From assembly GCF_030733745.1 (NCBI RefSeq), contig NZ_JASHIK010000023.1:1-64000 (forward strand): 64,000 nt of DNA. Direction: 5' to 3'. Shown here piece after piece: positions 1-11,935 of this stretch. Both the position numbers and the translations under genes were made by a program. The DNA is from Stappia sp. MMSF_3263 (lineage in GTDB: Bacteria > Pseudomonadota > Alphaproteobacteria > Rhizobiales > Stappiaceae). Within the stretch, counting starts at the first letter, position 1, and each line of letters opens with the position of its first letter. Under the pieces are notes generated by a model that was not told the DNA's origin, did not search any database, and saw only the letters and a program-made list of their open reading frames with translations.

Positions 1-197
1 AACCCGTCCGAGAGTTGCTCCAGCGTCGTGCCGGTCTCGCTGTTGAAGCTGACGCGCATGAAGAAGTTGCCGGTCTCGCGATCGTCGAACTGGGCGCTGT
101 CGGTGATGTTGCAGCCGTTCTCGGCCAGGTAGGTCGAGATGGCTGCGACGATGCCGCGGGTCGAACGGCATGTGACGGTCAGGGCAAAGGCGCTCAT
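1..197 (-). CDS. purU: Formyltetrahydrofolate deformylase, N-terminal part (cut by window edge)
   Basis: The minus strand from 197 down to the window edge reads as the N-terminal ACT domain of PurU, about 65 residues starting MSAFALTVTCRSTRGIVAAI and continuing through a SAQFDDRETGNFFMR segment. In the family this regulatory domain precedes the hydrolase domain that cleaves 10-formyl-THF to formate and THF, balancing one-carbon units for purine synthesis. The start is chosen because a CAGGAAG ribosome-binding sequence lies a few bases upstream of the ATG and the protein aligns from its first residue. The catalytic domain lies outside the window, so completeness cannot be judged. No stop codon is visible. 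Confidence 0.85.
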   Translation of the reverse strand, partial: MSAFALTVTCRSTRGIVAAISTYLAENGCNITDSAQFDDRETGNFFMRVSFNSETGTTLEQLSDG

Positions 198-336
198 GGG
201 AACTTCCTGCTGGGCGAGGGCTTCGTTGCGGGCCGGATCGCGGACGAACCAATAGCCGGTCGTGACCAGTCTTGTCAGCATCGCTTCGCCGCACCATCGC
301 GAAAAGCGGCGCGCAGCGGCTGATTTGCGACGAAGG

Positions 337-1302
337 TCACCCGTCGGACAGGGGGATGCCTTCGACCGGGGCGGCGGCGGCCCACCAGTGCGGGCGCCGG
401 GCGCCGACCTCCTCCACCAGAGCGCGGGCGGCGGCAAGGCTTTCAAGGAGCGCGAAGCAGGTCGCGCCGGACCCGGACATGCGGGCCAGCCGCACGCCGT
501 CCTGCCGCCGGAGCATGGCGAGCACGTCGCCGATTTCCGGCACCAGGGAGATTGCGGCCTCCTGAAGGTCGTTGCGCGTCCCGCCGAGCCAATCGATAAG
601 ATCGCCGAAACCGGCAAAGCCAGTGTAGCCGATCGCCGGCAAGGGAGGATTGTCCCGGTTGGCAAGGCGGGCAAAGACCGCGGGCGTCGGCACCGCCACG
701 CCCGGATTGACGAGGACGATGGCATGCGCGGGAAAGCACGCCAGCGGGGCGATTTGCTCACCGATGCCAGAGACAAGCGCGGGGCGCGAGGCCAGGCACA
801 TGGGCACGTCTGCGCCCAGCTCCAGTGCAAGCGCGGCCAGCATGTCGAGATCGTGGCGGTCCGCCGGCCGGCCGGTGCGCAATTCGAGGCCAAGCAGCAG
901 GGCGGCAGCCGCATCGGCCGAGCCGCCGCCGATGCCGGAGGCAACGGGAAGGTTCTTTTCCAGGTGAAGCCGGCAGCGCCCGGCCGGAAGGGGGAGGCGG
1001 GCATCAAGGGCGCGGAGCGCGCGCAGGACGAGGTTGTCTCCGCCGCCGGCATCGCCGCCGAGCTCGGAGGCAAAGCGCCCGCCGATCGTCAAGCCGGTGC
1101 CTGTTGTCTCGCCGCCGGCGGTCGGCGCGCCGGTCGACAGGGTCAGCCGGTCGCCGAACTCGGGGAAGGCGACGAGGCTTTCCAGGAGGTGGTAGCCGTC
1201 CGCGCGCCGCCCCGTCACGTGCAGGGCGTAGTTCACCTTGGCCCGGGCAAGCCTGGCCGGGCGAAACCCGGTACCGGCGTTCTGCGCGCCGCTGGCGCTC
1301 AT
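337..1302 (-). CDS. ispE: 4-diphosphocytidyl-2-C-methyl-D-erythritol kinase
   Basis: A 321-residue GHMP kinase that phosphorylates CDP-methylerythritol at the 2-OH, the fourth step of the non-mevalonate isoprenoid pathway in the cytosol. The N-terminal substrate motif ARAKVNYALHVTGRRADGYH covers residues about 20-38 (Lys22 and Asn24 are the conserved pair). The glycine-rich ATP loop PVASGIGGGSADAAA lies at about 119-133. A C-terminal RMSGSGATCF motif is also present. Length fits the family (about 280-320). It begins 10 bp after the stop of the upstream TPR gene on the same strand, so the two are very likely co-transcribed, an arrangement often seen in Rhizobiales. Confidence 0.96.
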   Translation of the reverse strand: MSASGAQNAGTGFRPARLARAKVNYALHVTGRRADGYHLLESLVAFPEFGDRLTLSTGAPTAGGETTGTGLTIGGRFASELGGDAGGGDNLVLRALRALDARLPLPAGRCRLHLEKNLPVASGIGGGSADAAAALLLGLELRTGRPADRHDLDMLAALALELGADVPMCLASRPALVSGIGEQIAPLACFPAHAIVLVNPGVAVPTPAVFARLANRDNPPLPAIGYTGFAGFGDLIDWLGGTRNDLQEAAISLVPEIGDVLAMLRRQDGVRLARMSGSGATCFALLESLAAARALVEEVGARRPHWWAAAAPVEGIPLSDG

Positions 1303-1312
1303 GGGGCGCGCG

Positions 1313-3088
1313 TCAGCCGCCGTTTTTCTTCGGTTCGATGTTGGCGGCAGGCGCTTCCGGTGCGTCCGTCAGGCCGTTCTCGATCTTTTTCAGGATCTTC
1401 GGCAATTCATCGGGCTCGGGGCCAAGGTCGCGGGCGTGATTCCACTGGAAGCGGGCTTCAAGCCGGCGATCCACCTTCCAGTAGGCGTCGCCCAGGTGAT
1501 CGTTGATCACCGGGTCCTGCGGACGCAGCTCGACCGCGCGTTCCAGTTCCTTGACCGCATCCTCGAAGCGGCCGAGGCGGTAATATGCCCAGCCGAGACT
1601 GTCGACAATGTAGCCGTCCTTCGGCCGCAACTCGACGGCCTTGCGGATCATGTCGAGCGCCTCGGCGAGTTTGAGGCCCTGGTCGACGAGCGAATAGCCC
1701 AGATAGTTGAGCACCAGCGGCTGTTCCGGGGACAGTTCGAGAGATTTCCGGAAGTCAGCCTCCCCCTGGCCCCACTTCTTCAGCCGTTCGCGGCAGATGC
1801 CGCGATAGTAGAAGAGCGTCCAGTGCTGGGCCTTGGGCGCCTCGATCGTGTCGATGCCCTTGGTGTAGGCCTCCTCGGCCTCGGCGAACAGCTTGTGCGA
1901 GCGCAGCACGTTGCCAAGGGCGGTCACCGCATCGAGATCGGAGGGGTCGCTCTCGACCAGGGCCTCCAGGTGCGCACGCGATTCCTCGAGGTTTTCGAGG
2001 GCGTTGTAGTTGAGCCCGACCTGAATCTCGGCATCGCGCTTCAGCGGCGATGCGTCCGGCACGCCCTGCAGAACGGTGATCGAGCGCTCGTATTTGCCGA
2101 GCCGGTCGAACAGCCCGGCCAGCGCGACGGCCGCGACATCGGCGTCATTGTCGAGATGCAGGGAAAGCTGCAGGAAGACGGCCGCCAGTTCCTCGCCGCC
2201 GTCGCGGCCGATGGCGGCGCCCAGGCCGTACAGGACCTCGGCCGCACCCACTTGCGGGGTCTCGGCGATTCGCCCGATCGGCTCGTCGGCCTCGATTCGC
2301 TTGCGCGTGGCGAGGATCACCGGGTGGTCGGGCAGGATGCGGTTGTAATCGGCAAGAACCTTGAGGGCGGCGTCCTTGTCGCCGTTGCCGGCCAGCGAGC
2401 GGGCATAGGCATCGACGACGCGCAGGGCGCCGCGATCGGTCGTGTAGGCCTCGCGAAAGTTATCCAGCGCTTCCTTGCCCCGTCCGGCGTGATCCTGGAT
2501 CAGCCCGGCGTGGTAGGTGACGAAGACGGTGTACCAGCTGGGTCCCTTGAGGCGGGAGACCAGTTCGAGCGCCTTGTCGGTCTCTCCCTTTCCGGCCAGA
2601 GCCCACGCGGAAACGAGCCCGGAGGCAAGTTCGGCGAGCGGGCCGCGCCCGCCATTGGCGAGCTTGTCGCCAGCGGCGGCGAAGCGGCCGGCCCGCATGT
2701 CCTCGACGGCTAGCATCAACCCGGCGACGAAATGATCGGACTGCTCGGTCTTCAGCCGCTCTGCAAGCTCCAGCGCTTCGGCGAGGTCGCCATTGGCGAG
2801 CTTGAGCACGAAGGTGCGGTCAAGCAGGAAGGGGTTGCCCGGATCGACCACAAGGGCTTCGCCGAAGAAGGCGGCGGCATTTCCCAGATCGTTGGTCTGT
2901 CCGGCGAGCCTGCCGGACAGGTAGCTTCCGCTCAGCGTCAGTGGCAGGCCTTCCGCCGTCCCGGTTGTCTGCGGTTCAGCATCCGCGCGAAACGGCGACA
3001 TCCCGGCGGTGGCGAGCATCGAGCACAAGGCGACGCCGGCAAGCAGGGCCGTGCGGCGGAACGAATGGGCGAAACGGCTGTTCTTCAT
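1313..3088 (-). CDS. Exported tetratricopeptide-repeat protein
   Basis: A 591-residue protein with an N-terminal signal peptide (basic MKNSRF segment, hydrophobic core ALLAGVALCSMLATAG, cleavage near residue 36) followed by many TPR helices to the end. The clearest repeats are in the C-terminal half, with motifs such as LGWAYYRLGRFEDAVKELER near residue 500. TPR arrays mediate protein-protein contacts, and export suggests a periplasmic scaffold role, possibly in the cell envelope. The exact partner is unknown. It sits directly upstream of ispE with 10 bp between them and is divergent from ppdK. The C-terminus is low in complexity (EAPAANIEPKKNGG). Confidence 0.88.
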   Translation of the reverse strand: MKNSRFAHSFRRTALLAGVALCSMLATAGMSPFRADAEPQTTGTAEGLPLTLSGSYLSGRLAGQTNDLGNAAAFFGEALVVDPGNPFLLDRTFVLKLANGDLAEALELAERLKTEQSDHFVAGLMLAVEDMRAGRFAAAGDKLANGGRGPLAELASGLVSAWALAGKGETDKALELVSRLKGPSWYTVFVTYHAGLIQDHAGRGKEALDNFREAYTTDRGALRVVDAYARSLAGNGDKDAALKVLADYNRILPDHPVILATRKRIEADEPIGRIAETPQVGAAEVLYGLGAAIGRDGGEELAAVFLQLSLHLDNDADVAAVALAGLFDRLGKYERSITVLQGVPDASPLKRDAEIQVGLNYNALENLEESRAHLEALVESDPSDLDAVTALGNVLRSHKLFAEAEEAYTKGIDTIEAPKAQHWTLFYYRGICRERLKKWGQGEADFRKSLELSPEQPLVLNYLGYSLVDQGLKLAEALDMIRKAVELRPKDGYIVDSLGWAYYRLGRFEDAVKELERAVELRPQDPVINDHLGDAYWKVDRRLEARFQWNHARDLGPEPDELPKILKKIENGLTDAPEAPAANIEPKKNGG

Positions 3089-3445
3089 ACGATTGGTCTT
3101 GCTGCCCCTGGTGCGACACGGGTCAAAACGAGTCAGGATGCCCCGATTTTCCCTGTCAGGATGGCCTTATTGTGTCTGCGTCGCAAGCAGGCCGCAGCGA
3201 CCGACGGCGCGTGGCATCCGGCCGGCGCCGTTCTGCGGCGCAACGGCCTGCCGCCGCGTCGAAATATGGTGCGCGGATACGGCACGACAACGAGATACAG
3301 GGCAAAGCTCGCAAAAAACCTTTGTTTCGTGCACTGCATCATTTAAGTGGGGTGACATCCGGGGAGGGAGCAATCCTGCACGGAACGGAATGCTTCCGTG
3401 CGGCCGGCGGTCCTGCCGGCGACAGGCCTGCTCCGAAGAGGGGAT
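3089..3445. promoter_or_regulatory. Divergent intergenic region between TPR gene and ppdK
   Basis: A 357-bp gap with no convincing gene. It must carry the divergent promoters of the TPR-ispE unit and ppdK, but I could not fix -35/-10 boxes with confidence. An AT-richer patch runs at about 3308-3345. Close to ppdK are two consecutive hairpins: GCACGGAA (3378-3385) paired with TTCCGTGC (3394-3401), and GCCGGC (3403-3408) paired with GCCGGC (3415-3420). Neither is followed by a T run, so they look like leader structure rather than terminators. Confidence 0.45.
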
Positions 3446-6127
<2,682 letters not shown>

Positions 6128-6131
6128 ACGG

Positions 6132-7094
6132 ATGGCACAGCGCCGGCCGCCGAGCGTCGAGGAGCTGCGCGCGGGCGGCAAGGCGGCGCTGGCGCGGACG
6201 CTGTCGGCGGTCGAGACGCAGGGAGACAGCGCGGAGTTCGCCGCCTTTCTCGACGCGGCGGCGCGGGCAGGGCGCGCCCATGTGATCGGCCTCACCGGTC
6301 CACCGGGGGTCGGCAAGTCGACGCTGACGAATGCGCTGATCCGCGCCTATCGGGCGCGCGGCGAGAGCGTCGGCGTGATCGCCGTCGATCCGTCCTCGCA
6401 ACTGACCGGCGGGGCACTCCTCGGCGACCGCACGCGGCTTGCCACCGACCCGGAGGACGCCGGCATCTTCGTGCGCTCGATGGCGGCGCGCGACCGGCTG
6501 GGCGGGCTTTCCGACCATGCGGTTGCCGGCATCGTGCTGATGCGCGCCATGATGGACCGGGTGATCGTGGAATCGGTGGGCATCGGCCAGTCGGAGGCCG
6601 ATGTGGCCCATGCGGTCGACACGCTGGCCCTGTGCATCCAGCCGGGCTCGGGCGACAGTTTGCAATTCATGAAAGCCGGGGTGATGGAACTGCCGGACCT
6701 TGTCTTCGTCACCAAGGCGGACATGGGCGCGCTGGCGCGGCGCGCCCGGGCCGATGTGGAAGGCGCGCTGTCGCTCGCCCGGCCGGCAGGGGCGGGACCA
6801 CTGCCGCAGGTGATGGCGCTCTCGGCAAGCACCGGCGAGGGGATCGCGGAAGCGGTGGCGGCCTTTGACGCGCATGGCGCGCGGATGGCCCTGGAGGGAG
6901 CGCGCGACCGGCGCCGGCAGGCCCAGCAACGGCACTGGGTGGCGGACACCGTGCGCCGCCGGTTCGGCAGCCACGGATTGCATCTGTGCGACGTGGAGCG
7001 GGCGCTGGCCGAGGCCGGGGGCGCGTTCGCGGCGATTGCCGGGATCGACCGGGACCTGCGCACGCGGTTCGGGACTATGCCGTCCTGGATGTGA
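6132..7094 (+). CDS. meaB: MeaB/ArgK-family G protein, methylmalonyl-CoA mutase chaperone
   Basis: A 320-residue SIMIBI-class GTPase. The P-loop GPPGVGKST is at about residues 55-63, followed by the switch-type VDPSSQLTGGALLGDRTR and a VTKAD base-recognition motif. Family members gate cobalamin loading and protect B12-dependent acyl-CoA mutases (methylmalonyl-CoA, ethylmalonyl-CoA) from inactivation. The gene starts 4 bp after ppdK stops, so they probably share a transcript, but no mutase gene lies in this window. Its 3' end overlaps the convergent sugar transferase gene by 20 bp. Older databases call the family ArgK (lysine/arginine/ornithine transport kinase), which is a misnomer. Confidence 0.93.
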   Translation: MAQRRPPSVEELRAGGKAALARTLSAVETQGDSAEFAAFLDAAARAGRAHVIGLTGPPGVGKSTLTNALIRAYRARGESVGVIAVDPSSQLTGGALLGDRTRLATDPEDAGIFVRSMAARDRLGGLSDHAVAGIVLMRAMMDRVIVESVGIGQSEADVAHAVDTLALCIQPGSGDSLQFMKAGVMELPDLVFVTKADMGALARRARADVEGALSLARPAGAGPLPQVMALSASTGEGIAEAVAAFDAHGARMALEGARDRRRQAQQRHWVADTVRRRFGSHGLHLCDVERALAEAGGAFAAIAGIDRDLRTRFGTMPSWM

Positions 7095-7896
7095 GCCGCG
7101 ACCAGACGGTCCGCAGGCGCACAACGGCGGGCGGGCCGAAGCCCGTCAGCAGCGAGGCCCTGCTGGTGGTGTAGCCGCTGCTGCCGACAGTGCCGCGTGA
7201 AAGCACGTTGTTGTCGAAGATGGAATAGACGAGGCCGAGATCCGCCGCCGCGACAATGCGATGGGGATGCTGGGCAAGGATCGGGCGGATGGCCGTGGTG
7301 TAGGCGACCGGGCCGGTCGTTGCCACGGTGGCGGCCTGGCCGACGCCGTCACGCACCGGGTGGTAGGCGGCCAGGTTGCGCCAGACCCGCTCGATCACCG
7401 CCGCCAAGAACGGATGCCGGGGCGCGCAGACGATGTGCCACTGCTGGTATTCGCTGTCGATCCCGTATTGCGGCCAGCGGCCCCAGTCCTGGTAGAGGGA
7501 GCCGGGGCCATTGTTCCAGAAGGACAGCAGGAAGGCATCGTCCGGCGCCAGCACCTCCGACAGCGGCCGGCGGGCGGTCGACTTGATGTCGAGATAGACC
7601 CCGCCGGTCTCGTAGAGCTGCACGTAGCGGAAGATGTCGGCCTTCGCCGCGCCGTAGTCGGGGTGGATGCGGTCGAACAGGGCGAGCCTGTCCGGCCCGC
7701 AGATGCGCTGGATGCAGGCGCGCACGTCGCTGTCGTCGTAAAGGCGGTGCTCCCAGTCCGGACTGCCGGCCTTCAGGGCCTCGACATTCTCCCGAAGCGC
7801 GGGATGCAGGGGGCTCGTGCAGGCGGCGGTCTGGTGGATGATCCTGGGGATCGACAAGAAATGCTCCGGGAAAACAACCACGTGACGTAAAGTCAT
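7075..7896 (-). CDS. DXD-motif sugar transferase, OCH1/capsular polysaccharide type
   Basis: A 273-residue glycosyltransferase with the DXD-type nucleotide-sugar/metal motif ETGGVYLDIKS at residues about 96-106, preceded by the typical IPRIIHQTA start and KADIFRYVQLY. These match the Gly_transf_sug family (GT32-like), which adds mannose or another sugar to polysaccharides or glycolipids. The acceptor is unknown. The open frame runs further upstream, but that part is a shadow of the GGDEF-EAL gene. The ATG at 7896 fits the conserved N-terminus. It stands alone between a convergent meaB and the c-di-GMP gene upstream, with no other polysaccharide genes nearby. Confidence 0.85.
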   Translation of the reverse strand: MTLRHVVVFPEHFLSIPRIIHQTAACTSPLHPALRENVEALKAGSPDWEHRLYDDSDVRACIQRICGPDRLALFDRIHPDYGAAKADIFRYVQLYETGGVYLDIKSTARRPLSEVLAPDDAFLLSFWNNGPGSLYQDWGRWPQYGIDSEYQQWHIVCAPRHPFLAAVIERVWRNLAAYHPVRDGVGQAATVATTGPVAYTTAIRPILAQHPHRIVAAADLGLVYSIFDNNVLSRGTVGSSGYTTSRASLLTGFGPPAVVRLRTVWSRLTSRTA

Positions 7897-7928
7897 AGGG
7901 GTTGTTTCACCCTGCGGCAAGCCGCGCG

Positions 7929-10190
7929 TCAGGCGCTGAGCGAGATCGCCCTGCTTGCGTCCTCTTCGCCGGCCAGCCGCTTCTCGGCCTCGATGATCCG
8001 TGCCGGCGGGATCGGCCGCGACAGGTAGAAGCCCTGCAGCCGGTCGCAATTGGTGCGTTGCAGGATCGCCGCCTGCTGGCGGGTCTCGATGCCTTCGGCC
8101 ACCACCTTCATTCCGAGCGCCTCGCCCAGATCGATGATCGTGGACAGGATCGCATGCGCGTGCGGGGCGATCTCCAGGTCGGCAATGAAGGAGCGGTCGA
8201 TCTTCAGCGTGTCGAAGGGGAAGCGCCGCAGGTAGCTGAGGCTGGAATAGCCGACGCCGAAATCGTCGAGCGCCACGCGCACGCCCATCTCCTGGACCTG
8301 GGTCAGCACCTTGAGAATGTCGGTGTCGTTGTCGGCGAAGACCGATTCCGTCACCTCGATCTCCAGGCGGGTCGGCTCGAAGGCACAGGCCTCCAGCGTG
8401 TCGCGCAGGTCCTCGATGAAGCGGGGGTGGCGGAACTGGGTGGGCGAGACGTTGACGGCCAGACCCAGATGCGGCCAGGCGGCGGCGTCCTGGCAGGCGC
8501 GGCGCAGCACATAGAGGCCGAGATCGTTGATCAGGCCGATCTCCTCGGCGATCGGCACGAAGGTGGCGGGGCTGATCGCGCCCATGTCCGGATCGGTCCA
8601 GCGCAGCAGCGCCTCGACGGAGAGGACCTTGGTGCCGTCGATGGTGGTCTGCGGCTGGTAGACGACGTCGAGCTTCTCGCGGGCGATGGCCTCGCGCAGT
8701 GCATGGGCGAGGTTCTCGCGCGTGCGCACATGCTCCTCCATGCCCATGTCGAAGAAAGCCCATCGGCCGCGACCGCTCGCCTTGGCCGAGTAAAGGGCAA
8801 TGTCGGCCTTGCGCAGCAGCTCGCCCATCGACAGGCTGTCCTCCGGCGCCGTCGCGGCGCCGACGCTGAGGCTGACATGCAGGTGGTGGCCGCCGATATA
8901 CATCGGCACGGCAAAGCGGTCCTGCATGCGCTTGAGCACTTGCTCGATGGTCGCGCGCGAGCCGCAATCGGGCAGCAGCAGGGCGAATTCGTCGCCGCTG
9001 ATGCGCGCAAGCGTTGCTGCCTCCGGGGCCAGCACGCGCAGGCGCCGGGCCGCCTCGCGGATGACTTCGTCGCCAGCCGCGTGGCCCAGCGTGTCGTTGA
9101 TGTCCTTGAAGTGGTCAAGATCGATGTAGATGACGCCGATCAGTCCCTTGCCAAGCTGCCAACCGGCCAGTTCGTCGCGGAAGCTGGCGGCGAAGAAGTC
9201 GCGGTTGGCAAGACCGGTGAGGCTGTCATGCAGCGCCGCGTGCTGGGCACGGGCCTCGCTCTCGGCGAGGCGGCGCGTGTTCTGCCGCGTGTAGAAGAGG
9301 ACGAGGCCGGTCAGGCCGGCGATGGTCGCGGCCAGGAAGAACAGCACCGGCCCGACGCCGGACAGGATCGCGGAGCCTGGATTCTCCGCCGCCCAGGTCA
9401 GGTAGCCGAGAGGCGCGGCGCGCGGGCTCTTCAGTATCATGTAGGCGCCGCCGGTGGCGTTGCGCGGGTCCTCGACACTGCGCAGGCCGCTGATGCCGGA
9501 GCGCTCGGCCAGGGCCGCCAGGCGGACCGGGTTGAGTTTCTTCAGGCTGACCAGCACGGCGGGCGGGCGGCGCGCCGAGAGGAACTGCTTCATCTCCGGA
9601 CCGATCGCCGTCACGGAAACCAGGGCCGGCTGTCCCTCGAAAACGGCGAACCCGGTCTCGTAGAGCGACCGGGTGAAACCGGTCTTGGGCCTCTCGATAT
9701 AGTAGAGACCGGAGGGAAGGCGGGAGAAGCTGGCGATGAAGCGGGCGCGGGCACGCGCGATCAACGGCTTGACGGCCTCCAGCAGGCGTTCGGCCGTCTC
9801 CGGGTCCTGGCGCTGGCCACGTACGGAATTGTAGATCGGCTCGCCGCCGACACTGACGATGAGCGTCTGGTCATGGCCGTGGTTGGAATAGAGCCATTGC
9901 CCGATATTGGCGTTGAGCCAGTCGGTGCTGAGAGTTTCGGGCCGCGAATAGAAGAAGGCCTGGTCCCAGACCGCGACACCTTCCTGTTCCTTGGCGAGAA
10001 GCTCCAGCTGCAGGCCCGTGCTTCCCCGCAGAAGGCTGCGCTCGCTGTTCAGCGCGGCAATGTCGGCCGACCGCGAGGTGTAGGCAATCAGGGCAACCGA
10101 GAACGCGATGGCCAGCAGAACCAGTCCCACGACGGGGAACAGGATCGCGTTTGCCAAGCGTGCACCGGTGTCCGTTTTTGCTGCTGCCAT
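7929..10190 (-). CDS. CHASE4-GGDEF-EAL cyclic-di-GMP protein
   Basis: A 753-residue inner-membrane protein. One membrane segment lies near residues 12-33 and a second near 300-320, bracketing a periplasmic CHASE4-like sensor domain. The cytoplasmic part is GGDEF (about 345-500) then EAL (about 510-750). The GGDEF signature is ARISGDEFALLL, with Ser replacing the first Gly; SGDEF variants can be active. No RxxD inhibitory site precedes it. The EAL domain keeps EALLRW (about 527) and DDFGVGYSSLSYL (about 643), so phosphodiesterase activity is plausible. Whether it makes or breaks c-di-GMP cannot be read from sequence. It is divergent from the MaoC-phosphotransacylase gene. Confidence 0.93.
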   Translation of the reverse strand: MAAAKTDTGARLANAILFPVVGLVLLAIAFSVALIAYTSRSADIAALNSERSLLRGSTGLQLELLAKEQEGVAVWDQAFFYSRPETLSTDWLNANIGQWLYSNHGHDQTLIVSVGGEPIYNSVRGQRQDPETAERLLEAVKPLIARARARFIASFSRLPSGLYYIERPKTGFTRSLYETGFAVFEGQPALVSVTAIGPEMKQFLSARRPPAVLVSLKKLNPVRLAALAERSGISGLRSVEDPRNATGGAYMILKSPRAAPLGYLTWAAENPGSAILSGVGPVLFFLAATIAGLTGLVLFYTRQNTRRLAESEARAQHAALHDSLTGLANRDFFAASFRDELAGWQLGKGLIGVIYIDLDHFKDINDTLGHAAGDEVIREAARRLRVLAPEAATLARISGDEFALLLPDCGSRATIEQVLKRMQDRFAVPMYIGGHHLHVSLSVGAATAPEDSLSMGELLRKADIALYSAKASGRGRWAFFDMGMEEHVRTRENLAHALREAIAREKLDVVYQPQTTIDGTKVLSVEALLRWTDPDMGAISPATFVPIAEEIGLINDLGLYVLRRACQDAAAWPHLGLAVNVSPTQFRHPRFIEDLRDTLEACAFEPTRLEIEVTESVFADNDTDILKVLTQVQEMGVRVALDDFGVGYSSLSYLRRFPFDTLKIDRSFIADLEIAPHAHAILSTIIDLGEALGMKVVAEGIETRQQAAILQRTNCDRLQGFYLSRPIPPARIIEAEKRLAGEEDASRAISLSA

Positions 10191-10516
10191 GGGGGCCTCT
10201 TCTTATCGGGCCAAACCTTGCACAAACGGTTTAACAAAAGCCCTCGAATGTTAGTTAACCAGCATTCAAAAACCTGCCGGAAGACTTGCGATTCGCAAAG
10301 CCCGGCGAAACACTGACCGGACGAATAAGTGTTTTGACCAAGCCACTTGCGGATCCACTGCGCCGGCGAGCGCGAAGCCGCGGTGCCGGCCGTGCCACGA
10401 GCGTGAGGGCGAGACCGGGGGTGTCCGCATATTGACGGATTGCGGCAGGCGACGCGCGGCATACATGCTGGCGCGGAGCAGCCCTTCTCCACGCCGCGCA
10501 TCTGGAACCCGTCTTC
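10191..10516. promoter_or_regulatory. Divergent intergenic region with 22-bp imperfect palindrome
   Basis: A 326-bp region between the c-di-GMP gene and the MaoC-phosphotransacylase gene. No gene is evident. AT-rich DNA at about 10203-10275 contains a 22-bp imperfect palindrome at 10246-10267, with arms GAATGTTAGTT and AACCAGCATTC (9 of 11 positions complementary) centred on GTTAAC. It lies 56 bp upstream of the c-di-GMP gene start and could be an operator. No -35/-10 pair could be fixed. Confidence 0.4.
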
Positions 10517-11935
10517 ATGGACAAGAGACCGAGCGACCCGCGATCCGAGTTTGTCGAGAGCCGGACCATCGACGAGATCGCGCCAGGGGACACCGCAACA
10601 CTGCGGCGGAGCGTGGCGCAGCAGGACATCGACCTTCTGGCCGTGCTTTCCGGCGAGGCGATGCCGGTCTCGCTGGGGGTGACATCGCTGCCTGGCAGCG
10701 CGCCCGGCCCTCTTGCCGCGAGCCTGATTGCGCTGCTTCTGGCAACGGAGTTGCCGGGGCCGGGAACGGTCAGCCTTAGCCAGTCCCTGACATTTCACGG
10801 AATGGTCGCGGCGGGCGATGTCCTGGAGCTTGCGCTGACCGTCACGGCTTGCGATCGGGCGACCCGCGAGCTGGAACTTGCCTGCGACCTGAAGACGGAG
10901 ACGGGACGGGAGGTGGCGTCCGGGAGCCTGCGCGTGCGCGCGCCGGAGACAAAGATCCGCCGTCACCGGCTGGAGCTGCCGGATATCCGCATGAGCCGGC
11001 ATGAACGCTTCCGCGCCCTGATCGCGGAAGCGGCAAGCACGACACCGCCTGTCGTGGCTGTTGCCCATCCGTGCAGCGCCGCAGCCATCGCGGCGGCCGT
11101 CGAAGCGGCGGATTTCGGGATTGTCACACCGGTTCTGGTGGGGCCGCGCGCCAAAGTCGAGAGGGCGGCGAGGGAGGCCGGGGTGGCGATCGGCCGGTTC
11201 CGTCTGGTCGATGCGCCGCACAGCGACGCGGCGGCGGCGGAAGCGGTGGCCCTGGTCAGGCGCGGCGAGGCATCGCTGCTGATGAAGGGGTCGCTGCATA
11301 CCGATGAGCTGCTTCGGGCGGTGCTGGCCCGGGACGGCGGCCTTCGGACCGAGCGGCGGCTGTCGCATGTCTACCTGATGGACGTTCCGAGCTATCCGCG
11401 CCCACTGCTGATCACCGATGCGGCGGTCAATATCGAACCGGATCTGGCGATGAAACGCGACATCATCCAGAACGCCGTCGACCTTGCCCAGGCCATGGGT
11501 ATCGATACGCCGAAAGTGGCGATTCTGTCGGCCGTGGAGACGGTCAATCCGAAGCTGCGCTCGACGCTGGACGCGGCGGCGCTTTGCAAGATGGCGGACC
11601 GGGGGCAGATCACCGGCGCGCTGGTCGACGGGCCGCTTGCCTTCGACAATGCCGTCAATCCGGAGGCGGCGCGGGAAAAGGGGATCCGCTCGCCGGTGGC
11701 GGGCATTGCCGACATCCTGGTGGTGCCGGATCTCGAGGCCGGCAACATTCTCGCCAAGCAGCTCACGTTCCTTGCCGGAGCGGATGCGGCGGGCGTCGTT
11801 CTGGGCGCGCGGGTGCCGATCATCCTCACCAGCCGCGCCGATGCCGAACGCACGCGGCTGGCCTCCTGCGCGGTGGCGGCGAAGCTGGCGCGGCTTGCCA
11901 CGGCGCCTGAGAACCGTGGCAAGGGGGCGGCGTGA
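10517..11935 (+). CDS. MaoC-like domain fused to phosphate acetyl/butyryltransferase
   Basis: A 472-residue fusion. Residues about 10-145 form a MaoC-type hot-dog domain, the family of (R)-specific enoyl-CoA hydratases. Residues about 160-465 form a phosphotransacylase (PTA_PTB family) with MKGSLHTDELLRAVL and LVDGPLAFDNAVN motifs. The C-terminal domain swaps CoA for phosphate on a short acyl group. Together with the next gene this gives acyl-CoA to acyl-phosphate to acid plus ATP. NCBI-style names for this architecture are bifunctional enoyl-CoA hydratase/phosphate acetyltransferase. Whether the MaoC domain is catalytic is uncertain. The stop overlaps the GTG start of the kinase gene (GTGA). 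Confidence 0.93.
   Translation: MDKRPSDPRSEFVESRTIDEIAPGDTATLRRSVAQQDIDLLAVLSGEAMPVSLGVTSLPGSAPGPLAASLIALLLATELPGPGTVSLSQSLTFHGMVAAGDVLELALTVTACDRATRELELACDLKTETGREVASGSLRVRAPETKIRRHRLELPDIRMSRHERFRALIAEAASTTPPVVAVAHPCSAAAIAAAVEAADFGIVTPVLVGPRAKVERAAREAGVAIGRFRLVDAPHSDAAAAEAVALVRRGEASLLMKGSLHTDELLRAVLARDGGLRTERRLSHVYLMDVPSYPRPLLITDAAVNIEPDLAMKRDIIQNAVDLAQAMGIDTPKVAILSAVETVNPKLRSTLDAAALCKMADRGQITGALVDGPLAFDNAVNPEAAREKGIRSPVAGIADILVVPDLEAGNILAKQLTFLAGADAAGVVLGARVPIILTSRADAERTRLASCAVAAKLARLATAPENRGKGAA

Noticed and set aside
8000-8967. Minus-strand frame continuing upstream of the sugar transferase
   Set aside because: Lies inside the GGDEF-EAL gene in another frame; the transferase homology ends at its own ATG at 7896.
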